The notes below the pieces were generated by a model. That model was not told where the DNA came from. It made no database searches and saw nothing but the letters and a program-made list of their open reading frames with translations. Both the position numbers and the translations under genes were made by a program. Below are positions 11,077 to 19,959 of a stretch of DNA of 22,726 bases, one piece after another (position 1 is the first letter of the stretch; each line of letters starts with the position of its first letter). The DNA is from JADFNO01 sp965369945 (GTDB taxonomy: Bacteria > Planctomycetota > Phycisphaerae > Phycisphaerales > SM1A02): NCBI GenBank assembly GCA_965369945.1, contig CBDUST010000040.1, positions 1 through 22,726 of the forward strand, in the 5' to 3' direction.

Positions 11077-13974
11077 ATGACGACAACAGGAGATTCGGGT
11101 CTTGTGGATCGCAGTGCGTTGTTGCAGATTTTCAGCCGCGCGCAGCGAGAGAATGTGGCCGAACTCGATCTTTCGAACTCAGGCATCCTGGAATTGCCCG
11201 AGGAGATTGGGCGCCTCAATAGCTTGCAGACACTTGACCTCAGCGGCAATCGGCTGACGTCGCTTCCGGAATCGGTCAGCCAATTGACTGATCTGCGAAG
11301 TCTTGATCTCTCAGCCAACAGAATGAGGTCGTTGCCGCAGTCTCTCGGTGATCTCACAAAGGTGAAGGAACTCAATCTTTCTGGTAATCGCCTGGAGGTG
11401 CTGCCAAGGTCAGCCTGTGATCTTACCGGATTGGAGCGCCTTCACCTGGTGGATAATCGTCTGCTCGACCTCCCCGACGAGATAGGCCAACTCAAGAACC
11501 TAGAGGAGATTGATGTCTCGGACAACCCGCTTGAATCGTTGCCAGAGACCATTGGCCAGCTAGTTCGACTGAAGTCACTGATCGCTCGCGGCGCCGCACT
11601 TACGGCACTACCGTGGGCAATGGCGCGCCTGGACAAGCTCGCGCTTCTCAACCTTGACGACAACTCCCTGCTTCCCGCGCTCGAGAGTGCCTACGAGGGT
11701 GGTGTCGCCTCCGTGAAGGCGTATCTGCAGAGCTTGGAAGAGGCCGAGCTTCGTGAAGAACTCTACGAGACCAAGCTCATCGTCATTGGCGAAGGGGATG
11801 TGGGAAAGACGACGTTGCTCAATGCGATGTCGGGCAGAGAACCGAGGCAAGGTGAGCCGCCAACACGCGGCGTGGAGGTAGACATCCAGTCCCTTACAGT
11901 CCCTCATCCGGTCAAAGTTGACGTCCAGATTCAGCTCAATGCGTGGGATTTCGGTGGACAGGAGGTTTACCGCGTCACACACCAATTCTTCTTCAGCCAG
12001 CGCTCGATCTATCTGCTCGTGTGGGAACCGCGCAGAGGAGTGCTGCAATGCCAGGTGGAGGACTGGCTTAAGATGATCCGCTTGCGAGTGGGCGACAGCG
12101 CGAGAGTGATCATCGTTTCAACGCACTGTAAGACGGGTCAGCGGATCGCACAGATCGACAAGCCGGTGATCGAATCCGACTATGAGCCGATGATTGTGGG
12201 TTTCCACAAGGTAGACAGCCTTGTGAACGACGACGACACCGGCGAGAAGGTGGGTATCGCGGAACTCAAGGAGCTGATTTCAAAAGCGGCATCGGACCTG
12301 CCGCAGATGGGGATGGGGGTCAACCGGAACTGGAAGACAGCCTGGGGTGAGGTACTGACACTGGAGGAGACGCACATCGCCTACGAGAAGTTCGGCGTCA
12401 TTTGCAGAGAGCACGGACTGGACGAGATCGATACGGCAACGCTTGCGGGTCTGATGAATGATCTCGGGTATATTGTCTACTTCGGAAATGATGATCGCCT
12501 AAAGCACGAGCTGATACTCAAGCCGGAGTGGCTTACGAAAGCCATCGGCTTGGTGTTAGACGACCGAGTCACACGCGAGATGGATGGCATTCTGCCGGAC
12601 GCACGATTGACTGAAGTGTGGCAGCATCACGGGTTGGAAGAGGAGCCGCGATACGACCCTGAGCTATATCCGTTCTTCTTGCGGCTGATGGAAAGGTACG
12701 ACGTGTCGTACCGCTTGGAGGGTGGCGACGCATCACTGGTGGCACAGCATGTGCCTCAGGTGCGCCCGAAATTGCCTTGGCTTCCTGATGACGAGCCGAA
12801 GCAGGGGCTGCGGCGGATCGAGATGGTTTGCGTGATGGTCGAGGAGCCGCCAGGTCTCGTGCCGCGGATGATCGTGCGGACCCAGGAGTACGCGCATGAA
12901 CGGTCAGATGGGCAAGGCAAGGCGCGCCGGCTATATTGGCAGAAGGGCATGTTCCTACAGTATGGCACGCACGGCCAGGCGATGCTCGAACTGCGCCACG
13001 GCAAGTTCCACGTTCATACCGAGGCCAGGTGGCCGGCGTATTTCGCCAAGGTCTTGAATCGCACGCTCCACAAACTAATCACGGACAACTGGCTTGGCAT
13101 GGATGGCCGATATTTCTTTGCGGTGCCGTGCAAGAAGGAAGTGAGGGGTCAACGGTGTAGCGGATGGTTCGACATCGACGCACTGCATCAGTTCCTTCGG
13201 GAGGGCGACGAGGTAATCCGCTGCCAATCGTGTCGTGAACAGCTAGACATCGTGAACCTGCTTTACGGCTTTGAGGTAGATTCACGCGAGCAATTGGAAC
13301 GTATTGAAACCAAGATCGATAGCGGTTTCGATGATGTGATGAAGGAGCTTGACGGATTCGATAGTCGTATCGCCGGCTACTTCATGGCGTTCATGCAGGC
13401 CATCGCAACCGAGTCGAAGGATGGACCTCGACTGTTTACCATCGAGCCTGTAGATGGGACTTGGGACTGGACCAATAAGAGATATCGCGTGCATCTCTGG
13501 TGTGAAGCCGAGGGTTGTCAGCATCCCGTGCTTGAGACAGGCGAAGGCGTCTACGAGATCAAAGTAACGCGCCCATGGCTCAAGACTGTTGCTCCTTATG
13601 CCAACCTGATTGCCGGGGTGTTGAAGACTCTCCTGCCCGTGGCAGGACCTGCTGCTAACCTACTCTTTGACAAGCAGATCATAGATCAGCTGAAGGTCAA
13701 GGATCACCTGGACGTCATGAAGGAGGCAACCGCGAAGCTACTCAAAGCTGATCTGCTTGTGACCGATCAGCCACGCCTTCGCCAGGGTTTGGTCGCAGGC
13801 ACCGAGCGCTCCGGCGTGCTGGCGCTGCACAGTCTCTTGCGCGACAAGGACCCGAACCATGAACGGCTGGGGCTGAGACGTATGCCGACCTACACGGGCG
13901 ACTATCTTTGGCTCTGTGAGACGCACTATCGGGAGGCCCAGCCAAAGATCCCAGACAGGATCAAGAGTGAGTAG
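11077..13974 (+). CDS. ROCO-family protein (LRR-Roc GTPase-COR) with C-terminal extension
   Basis: 965 residues from ATG 11077. Residues 28-215 contain about eight leucine-rich repeats of the L-x-x-L-x-L-S-x-N-x-L-x-x-L-P type. A Roc GTPase domain follows: G1 GEGDVGKTT (238-246) and G3 DFGGQE (291-296). The G4 position reads THCK (349-352) rather than the usual THxD, so guanine specificity may be altered. Residues about 410-680 correspond to the COR dimerisation region. Later come paired cysteines (CKKEVRGQRC and CQSC, about 690-730) that could bind zinc, then a helical tail with a hydrophobic stretch near 850. Bacterial ROCO proteins are dimeric switch GTPases of mostly unknown function; some resemble STAND-type signalling proteins. 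Its place between an integrase, a nuclease-domain gene and a type I restriction operon suggests, but does not show, a defence role. Confidence 0.88.
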   Translation: MTTTGDSGLVDRSALLQIFSRAQRENVAELDLSNSGILELPEEIGRLNSLQTLDLSGNRLTSLPESVSQLTDLRSLDLSANRMRSLPQSLGDLTKVKELNLSGNRLEVLPRSACDLTGLERLHLVDNRLLDLPDEIGQLKNLEEIDVSDNPLESLPETIGQLVRLKSLIARGAALTALPWAMARLDKLALLNLDDNSLLPALESAYEGGVASVKAYLQSLEEAELREELYETKLIVIGEGDVGKTTLLNAMSGREPRQGEPPTRGVEVDIQSLTVPHPVKVDVQIQLNAWDFGGQEVYRVTHQFFFSQRSIYLLVWEPRRGVLQCQVEDWLKMIRLRVGDSARVIIVSTHCKTGQRIAQIDKPVIESDYEPMIVGFHKVDSLVNDDDTGEKVGIAELKELISKAASDLPQMGMGVNRNWKTAWGEVLTLEETHIAYEKFGVICREHGLDEIDTATLAGLMNDLGYIVYFGNDDRLKHELILKPEWLTKAIGLVLDDRVTREMDGILPDARLTEVWQHHGLEEEPRYDPELYPFFLRLMERYDVSYRLEGGDASLVAQHVPQVRPKLPWLPDDEPKQGLRRIEMVCVMVEEPPGLVPRMIVRTQEYAHERSDGQGKARRLYWQKGMFLQYGTHGQAMLELRHGKFHVHTEARWPAYFAKVLNRTLHKLITDNWLGMDGRYFFAVPCKKEVRGQRCSGWFDIDALHQFLREGDEVIRCQSCREQLDIVNLLYGFEVDSREQLERIETKIDSGFDDVMKELDGFDSRIAGYFMAFMQAIATESKDGPRLFTIEPVDGTWDWTNKRYRVHLWCEAEGCQHPVLETGEGVYEIKVTRPWLKTVAPYANLIAGVLKTLLPVAGPAANLLFDKQIIDQLKVKDHLDVMKEATAKLLKADLLVTDQPRLRQGLVAGTERSGVLALHSLLRDKDPNHERLGLRRMPTYTGDYLWLCETHYREAQPKIPDRIKSE

Positions 13975-14117
13975 CCAGACAGTCGACCGGCACGGACGCG
14001 GCGAGAGTACTTCTACACATTCCAGGGGGCGTCGTCGCGCTGTGGTGCGTATGCACACCGAAACGCACTCCCGTTCATAGCCCCTAGACGGGTTCTGGAA
14101 CGGGTAAACTGGCGTTC

Positions 14118-14822
14118 ATGCTAACTATGCCAATGAGAATGTTGCTCCTCGCCATCGCTGGGTGGCTGAACGAAGAGCAGCGGGAGAGGATCGGGTTCTT
14201 GCAGGAGCAGATCCGGGTCTTTCAGGAGTTGCACGGGGGGAAGCGGCTCCGTCTCAATAACGATCAACGTCGACGGCTCGCGGTCAAGGGCAAGCGGCTG
14301 GGCCGGCGCGTCCTCCGCGAGCTGGGCACGATGGTGACGCCCGACACGATCTTGCGCTGGCACCGTGAGTTGATCGCTCGGAAGTATGACAGCAGCGGGA
14401 AGAGAAGACCTGGACGACCACCAATCGTCGACGAGGTTCGGGCGCTTATTGTGCGCATGGCAAGCGAGAACGAGAGATGGGGGAACGCCCGGATAGTTGG
14501 AGAACTCTCCAAGCTTGGCCACACTGTTTCGCGGACGAGCGTCCGTCGAATCCTCGCCGCGCATGGGATCGAACCGGCCCCAGAGCGGCTGAAGCACATG
14601 CCTTGGTCGAAGTTCCTGAAGGCGCACTGGGAGGGTCTCGCGGCCGCGGATTTCTTCGCAATCGAAGTCCGGACGAAGAGGGGGCTGATTCGGTACCTGG
14701 TCTTGTTCGTGATCGATCTCAAGACGCGCCGAGTGGAGATTGCAGGGATCAGGCCGGTTCCGAATGGTGATTGGATGGGGCAGATCGCCTTTCACTGCCA
14801 CGACGTACAGCTGGCTTTTTAG
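14118..14822 (+). pseudogene. Truncated integrase-core (rve, DDE) transposase
   Basis: The 234-residue frame starts with a helix-turn-helix region (QRRRLAVKGKRLGRR, TPDTILRWHRELIARKYD, GRPPIVDEVRALIVRMA) and continues into the rve domain with the first catalytic Asp (AAADFFAIEV) and YLVLFVIDLKTRRVEIAGI. Homology stops abruptly after NGDWMGQIA, just before the segment expected to hold the second Asp and the Glu. The frame then ends in TAG within unrelated sequence. Family members are normally about 330-380 residues, so the element is dead. The upstream GACGGGTTCTGGAACGG stretch may be part of its left end; no intact terminal repeats are seen. Confidence 0.8.
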
Positions 14823-14908
14823 AACTCAAGTGTGCGCGGCAGATCAACGTTGACGACCTCGAGCTCATTCTGGAGTGGTTTGTTACGTTCAAGGCCCGCG
14901 TTGAATAG
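14780..14908 (+). pseudogene. Orphan coding fragment at the transposase break point
   Basis: In the frame beginning upstream of a T5 run at 14816-14820, the DNA reads TAGFLELKCARQINVDD and LILEWFVTFKARVE before TAG 14908. This is natural-looking amphipathic protein, in a different frame from the transposase. It appears to be the 3' end of another gene left by the event that truncated the transposase. I do not recognise the family. Confidence 0.3.
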
Positions 14909-15010
14909 CCAAGTTGATATTCAATGGAACATGTGGATGAAGTGGATACTGTCGAGGCTTCCTACATAGAGTCAGGACGGGACCTGCGGACGTGGTGAGT
15001 CGTTGAACTC

Positions 15011-18000
15011 CTATGCGACGGCTGGCCAATACCGATACAGCGCTTCGGCTTGGCACATGATCCCCGTGAGTAGCGTATCGAAGTGTTCCTCGGCGACCTT
15101 GCGCCTCCGCAGCACTCGTTTGACGGCCGCACGAACCTCAGCCTTGACCGCATCGCGGTGCGGCTCGGTCCAATCGACCTTGAGACTGCGCTTGATTGTC
15201 TGTACCACGTCGTGAATGAGATCACAGAGGAACTCTTGGTCGTAGATCTGCTCGACGTTGGCTGCGACTGCGTCGTAGAACGCAACTTCCTCCGACTCGA
15301 GGCCGAGCTGAGCGGCACGTTCATCATCCGATTCCATCTCGCGACGGATCTCGATCATCGCCTGAATCACGGCTGATGCGTCGATGATGCGCTTATGGTA
15401 TTTCTGAAGGGTGGTCTCAAGAAGTTCACGAAATGACTTCGCCTTAGCCACGTTCTTGGCGCGCCGAAGCTGAATTTGGTCTCGGATGATTTTCTCAAGG
15501 AGCTTCAGGCGAAGATTCTGTTGCGGTCGGTCCTTGAATGTCTGCAAGAAGTCGTCGTCCAGGATCGAGATGTCGGCTTTGTCGATACCCGCGGCCTTGA
15601 AAATGTCGATGACATCACCGGAAGAAATACTCTCGTCAACGAGATCGCGAACAGCAGCTTCAAGGTCGCGCTTTGGTTTCTTGCCCGGTAGTGCTTTGCT
15701 GATCTGCTTCCTGACCTGCTGGTAGAAGATGACCTCGTCAGCGTGGGCACGGCAGTCGTCCAAGTGCTTCACGAGTAGGAACGCAACAGTAAGTCGCTTC
15801 TCGACCAGCAGAAACTCGTCTCGCAAGCCGTCATCGTCGGCGAGGCGACCATAGACCAACGAGAACATGTCCTCGACTTGGATCTTCGTCATCCGACGCC
15901 AACCACCATAGTCATGGTCCTCTGGCAGGAGATTGCGTATCTCTCCAAGGAGTCGCATGAACTCCGGTCGTGCGGCGGGACCGACCTCCGGCGACGGATC
16001 TCCCTTTCCACCACCGCGTGTGTATGTTGCGGTTGCCTCACGGAGTTGATCACCAACACCGATATAGTCCACGATCAGTCCGTGGGGCTTGTCGCGGAAA
16101 ACACGATTGACGCGCGAGATCGCTTGGATCATCGAGTGGCCCTTCATGGGTTTGTCGATGTACAGCGTGTGCAGGCACGGAATGTTCGTGCCGGTAAGCC
16201 ACATATCGCACACTATCACGATCTTCAGTGGGTCATCAGGATCAACCATCCGGGCTTTGATGACATCTCTCTTTGCCTTGGTCGTTAGATGGCCCGCTTC
16301 ACTCCACGCTGCCGGGTCCTCGCCGAGATCGCCGGTCATGACAACCTTCACTTCGGGGCAGTCAGGTAGGGTTTTGAGTGCGTCATACAATCGCACGCAG
16401 TTCTCGCGGGTCATGCAGACGACCATGGCCTTCCCTTCAAGGGTGGCCGTTCGATCGTTGAAGTGGTCTAGCAGATCGGCTGCGAGCTTCTCCATTCGCT
16501 GACTCGCGCCTGCTGCCTGTGCAATGGCCGCCCACCGGCTCTTCTTCCGCTCCGCCTCTTCGACCTCGTGCTCTTCGATAATCTCGTCGAGCCTCGTGTC
16601 AATCTGCTCGTGTTCTGTCAGCTTGAGCGGGATCTGGCGTGGGACGTAGTAGATCGGAACAGTCGTCTTGTCCTGCTGCGACTGTTCGATGTCGTAGGTG
16701 TGAATCAACTCGCCGAACACCTCGACAGTGTCCGCTCCAGCGAAGCTGATCGGCGTGCCGGTGAATCCGATTCTCCGGGCGTTCGGCAGAGCCTCCGCAA
16801 GATAGCGGGCGTGCCCCTCCTTGAAACCGTACTGCGAACGGTGTGCCTCATCGGCGATAATGATGACGTTGGAGCGTTCGGACAGAACCGGATGGGCGAT
16901 TTCCCCTTCGTCAGTCTTGAGTCGGAACTTCTCGATAGTCGAGAAGATCACCTCACCACCTTCCGTCTGCAGCATGTCGCGGAGATCATTGACCGATGCG
17001 GCGTGCTTCACATCACCAACGAGCGACCGAGCCGCAACAAACTGGTCGTGGAGTTGGTCGTCAAGGTCGGTCCGGTCCACCTGGATCACGAACGTGGGAT
17101 TATTCAAGGCCGATTGTCGACGAAGGATGCCGACCAGGTAAACCATCGACAACGACTTGCCGGAGCCTGTTGTGTGCCAGATCACGCCGATCCGCTTGTC
17201 CTCGCCGTTCGTGACAGTATCGATGGTCTTGCTGGCCGCGAGCCGCACCGCGAAATACTGATGGTACTTGGCGCCCTTCTTCGTGATCTTCTCGTTCACG
17301 ACCTCGAACAAGATGAAGTCGCGCAGGTATGCGAGTAGCCTTTCCTTTGGGAACAGCCCTTCAATAAGCGTCTTCATTGATCCGGTTGTGTTCGGTTCGA
17401 TGTCAAACCCGTCGATCGACTTCCACGGAGCGAACCACTCGAACGTGGACGTCCACTGCCCGTGCAACGTCGTTATGCCGTCCGACGCAACCGTCAGCCC
17501 ATTGAACTCGAAGAGCTGGGGAATCTCGTTCCGGTAGTGCTGAATCTGGTTGAACGCATCCTCGACCGTCGGCTCCACCGCATATGGATTCTTCAGCTCA
17601 AACACCACCAGCGGCAGGCCGTTGATGAAGATGATGATGTCGGGTCGTCGGTCGTTTTGACCGCGGATCGGGAACTGGTTCACCACCCAGAACTCGTTCT
17701 TCGTCGGTTCATCCCAATCCACCGCATAGATATGCCGGTGCTCTCGCCTCCCGTCGGGCCACTCCACGGGCAATTCAAGCCCGCGAACGAGCAACTCATG
17801 AAACGCCATATTCCGACGGAGCGCATCGACGCCCCCCGGCTGGCTGAACTGAAGCACTGCCGAGTCAATCGCGTTCTCAGGCAGGTCGGAGTATCGCTTT
17901 CGAAGAGAGTCACGGAGTCGGTCCTTGAGCACAACCTCATCGTGCGGGCGCGGGAGATCCTGGCCAGGTCGCCAGGTGTAGTCGAACTGCTCAAGACGCT

Positions 18001-18046
18001 CAATTGTCGTCAGCTCAAAAGTGCTTTCAGTGCCGCGGTTGTTCAC
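15011..18046 (-). CDS. hsdR: Type I restriction enzyme, R subunit (HsdR)
   Basis: 1011 residues from GTG 18046, which overlaps the previous stop by 4 nt (GTGA); a longer frame to 18211 would read through the preceding gene. The N-terminal nuclease domain has D136 (RRPDIIIF) and E150-x-K152 (VVFELKNP). The SF2 motor has Walker A TGSGKS (293-298), DEAH (399-402), GFTGTP, and downstream TGTNIPCLHTLYIDKP and QAISRVNRVF. A helical C-terminal region for binding the methyltransferase core follows. Length is normal for HsdR. The enzyme translocates DNA and cuts unmodified DNA as part of an R2M2S complex. Order on the transcript is hsdM, hsdS, a PIN-like membrane gene, hsdR. The gene appears intact. 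Confidence 0.95.
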   Translation of the reverse strand: MNNRGTESTFELTTIERLEQFDYTWRPGQDLPRPHDEVVLKDRLRDSLRKRYSDLPENAIDSAVLQFSQPGGVDALRRNMAFHELLVRGLELPVEWPDGRREHRHIYAVDWDEPTKNEFWVVNQFPIRGQNDRRPDIIIFINGLPLVVFELKNPYAVEPTVEDAFNQIQHYRNEIPQLFEFNGLTVASDGITTLHGQWTSTFEWFAPWKSIDGFDIEPNTTGSMKTLIEGLFPKERLLAYLRDFILFEVVNEKITKKGAKYHQYFAVRLAASKTIDTVTNGEDKRIGVIWHTTGSGKSLSMVYLVGILRRQSALNNPTFVIQVDRTDLDDQLHDQFVAARSLVGDVKHAASVNDLRDMLQTEGGEVIFSTIEKFRLKTDEGEIAHPVLSERSNVIIIADEAHRSQYGFKEGHARYLAEALPNARRIGFTGTPISFAGADTVEVFGELIHTYDIEQSQQDKTTVPIYYVPRQIPLKLTEHEQIDTRLDEIIEEHEVEEAERKKSRWAAIAQAAGASQRMEKLAADLLDHFNDRTATLEGKAMVVCMTRENCVRLYDALKTLPDCPEVKVVMTGDLGEDPAAWSEAGHLTTKAKRDVIKARMVDPDDPLKIVIVCDMWLTGTNIPCLHTLYIDKPMKGHSMIQAISRVNRVFRDKPHGLIVDYIGVGDQLREATATYTRGGGKGDPSPEVGPAARPEFMRLLGEIRNLLPEDHDYGGWRRMTKIQVEDMFSLVYGRLADDDGLRDEFLLVEKRLTVAFLLVKHLDDCRAHADEVIFYQQVRKQISKALPGKKPKRDLEAAVRDLVDESISSGDVIDIFKAAGIDKADISILDDDFLQTFKDRPQQNLRLKLLEKIIRDQIQLRRAKNVAKAKSFRELLETTLQKYHKRIIDASAVIQAMIEIRREMESDDERAAQLGLESEEVAFYDAVAANVEQIYDQEFLCDLIHDVVQTIKRSLKVDWTEPHRDAVKAEVRAAVKRVLRRRKVAEEHFDTLLTGIMCQAEALYRYWPAVA

Positions 18047-19959
18047 TGATGATTTCTCAGATCGAGCCCTGTTGCAACCACTGCGCGCTTGATGAGCCAT
18101 GTACAGCACTGGTCCTCCACCCGCTGATGCAAGCTCCTTACAGTTGCTCCAAAGATAAGGTTTCCCAACGTGAGCAGGATGAGGACTCCAGAGCCAATAG
18201 TGAACAACCATCCAAGGATCTGGGTACTCGATTGGAGGCCAAGGCCGGCGCTAAGCCCAGTCAGAACCAGGATTGCGATGAATGCTGAGACCAACCAGGC
18301 GCAGACCTTGGCTCTCCTTCGGCACCGCCAATACAGCCGCTCGCGCATTCGTTCCTTCGCTTCCCGTTCCGAGTTCAAATCTGCTTGCGTCTTGAGGTGT
18401 GCGACCTGCTCAGCCTTGAGCCTGTCGCTCTCCTCCTTCTTGATCTCGCTCGTCACTCGGTTGAGCGTTTCAGTAATAGTCTGGTCGGTCAGGATCTCCT
18501 CGTCGCCCAGCGTCAGGTGCATGAGCTCCTCTTGCGCCAATGTGCTGCTTCGGAGAAGCTGATGATCACGCTCCGTGATTCTGCCTTGCTTTTCGAGCTT
18601 GTCGATCTCCTCCAAGAACTTGCCCAGGAGCTCTTTGGATGGCTGTAGAGCCGCATACGAGAACGCCAGGATCTCGGTCATCGGAAGTGACGGCGCACCC
18701 ATCGGTGCCTTCAGCCACGCCATGTTCGCCAAGCTGAAGTCAGTGATCACACTGGACACCTCACGTGACGCGTCATGTATCTGACCGTACTGGAATGCTG
18801 CTCGAGCAAAGCCGGCGTTGCTGCTCACAAATACGGCCTTCGACTTCTCGACAGACGATGGCGATGTACGCGCCCTCAGCACGTATATGCTGCGCACCGA
18901 GTTTATGTCGTACTCCTTCGCACGGGGATTGAAGTACGATACCTCGTCATCAAGCACCTGCTCAAAGGCACTTTCATCAATCTGGAAGTCCGCGATGTGG
19001 CGCGGCGTGTCGATCACTTCGATCTTCGCTTCCGTCAGTTTCTCGTCGAGCTGAGCTGTCAGAAGAATCAGGTCTGACTTTGTCGTCCCGTGCCGGCGAG
19101 CTTCCATGACGATAGCTCCGCCACCAGCGAATGCTTCCACGTGGTTGGCAGCGCCCTTCACAACACGCTCGAGCTCATCGCGCGAGTGCGAGAAGGTGGC
19201 GACTGCCGCCCCTAGCTTGTGGAGCAGGCCGATCAGGTTCTCAACCGCCGCCTTCTTGTGGTTACCTTCAAGGCCAAGCCTTTGGACGAGCAAAGGTGTA
19301 TCCAGGTAGAACGCCACACCTCTGTACGTCTTCGGTGCGTATTGGAGGTCCGGGCAGAGCAAGGCGTTGGCGAGCATGTGGCCCTGCACGACAACGAGGA
19401 AGCTCTCGAATCGCTCTGGATCCGTCTCCTGTAGGTGCAGGACGTATTTACTGACCAACACAATCTGGACGTCATGGTCGCCTTCGAGGGGCGGTATCGC
19501 AGTGCCACGAAGGTAGGCCCGCAAACAAGGAATATTGAACTGGGACAAGAATGCGAGGGTCGCCGTCACTGCGTCATCACTCACCGTGATTGGCTTTGCC
19601 GTTCTCTTTGAGAACTCCATCAGCCCCGCAACCACCGCCTTAATGTGTCGGTCAGCATCGGCCTTCTTGGCCGCAATGCCTGGGTCAGGCAACTTCCCTG
19701 TAATGCGATAGACGCCCGCCTCTTTCTTCAGAGGATGCTTCCGGGAAACCCGCTTCAAGACGACCTGCACTGTGCGATCCGGAATTATCAGTCCGAACTG
19801 CGTTCGGAGATGTTCCGCCACCACGGCATCAGTCACGGGGTCGGGCTTCTGATCTACGAGAACCTGCTGAATGAACGGCAGGAGGTAGTCGAGATAGTCT
19901 TTGCGCTGGTCGACGTGGACCTTTAACATCGCCAAGCTTGTGAGAGTTGATGAGAGCAT
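18043..19959 (-). CDS. PIN-like membrane protein embedded in the type I restriction operon (undescribed)
   Basis: 638 residues from ATG 19959, sharing one base with the hsdS stop (TAATG). I see four parts. Residues 20-95 look like a winged helix-turn-helix (DAVVAEHLRTQFG ... RTVQVVLKRVSRK). Residues about 215-400 look like a PIN-type nuclease: FYLDTPLL with D220, HSRDELERVV with E262, and a late VFVSSNAGFARAA where PIN domains have T/S-x-D; the last Asp is Asn381. Residues 440-545 are charged coiled coil (KLEKQGR, EIKKEESDRLKAEQ, EREAKERMRERL). Two membrane segments follow at about 552-574 and 581-604, with a short tail. The nuclease-like part should face the cytoplasm. It is not a known subunit of type I enzymes. 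Position and overlaps suggest it is made with the restriction complex, perhaps as a back-up abortive element. Confidence 0.6.
   Translation of the reverse strand: MLSSTLTSLAMLKVHVDQRKDYLDYLLPFIQQVLVDQKPDPVTDAVVAEHLRTQFGLIIPDRTVQVVLKRVSRKHPLKKEAGVYRITGKLPDPGIAAKKADADRHIKAVVAGLMEFSKRTAKPITVSDDAVTATLAFLSQFNIPCLRAYLRGTAIPPLEGDHDVQIVLVSKYVLHLQETDPERFESFLVVVQGHMLANALLCPDLQYAPKTYRGVAFYLDTPLLVQRLGLEGNHKKAAVENLIGLLHKLGAAVATFSHSRDELERVVKGAANHVEAFAGGGAIVMEARRHGTTKSDLILLTAQLDEKLTEAKIEVIDTPRHIADFQIDESAFEQVLDDEVSYFNPRAKEYDINSVRSIYVLRARTSPSSVEKSKAVFVSSNAGFARAAFQYGQIHDASREVSSVITDFSLANMAWLKAPMGAPSLPMTEILAFSYAALQPSKELLGKFLEEIDKLEKQGRITERDHQLLRSSTLAQEELMHLTLGDEEILTDQTITETLNRVTSEIKKEESDRLKAEQVAHLKTQADLNSEREAKERMRERLYWRCRRRAKVCAWLVSAFIAILVLTGLSAGLGLQSSTQILGWLFTIGSGVLILLTLGNLIFGATVRSLHQRVEDQCCTWLIKRAVVATGLDLRNHQ

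Noticed and set aside
14121..14801. 226-residue minus-strand ORF.
   Set aside because: Exact antisense shadow of the transposase; His/Pro/Leu-rich with no domain.
16568..17338. 256-residue plus-strand ORF, and similar long ORFs at 17462-18049 and 20163-20915.
   Set aside because: Antisense shadows of hsdR and hsdS, which have full motif sets; high-GC DNA often leaves long antisense frames.
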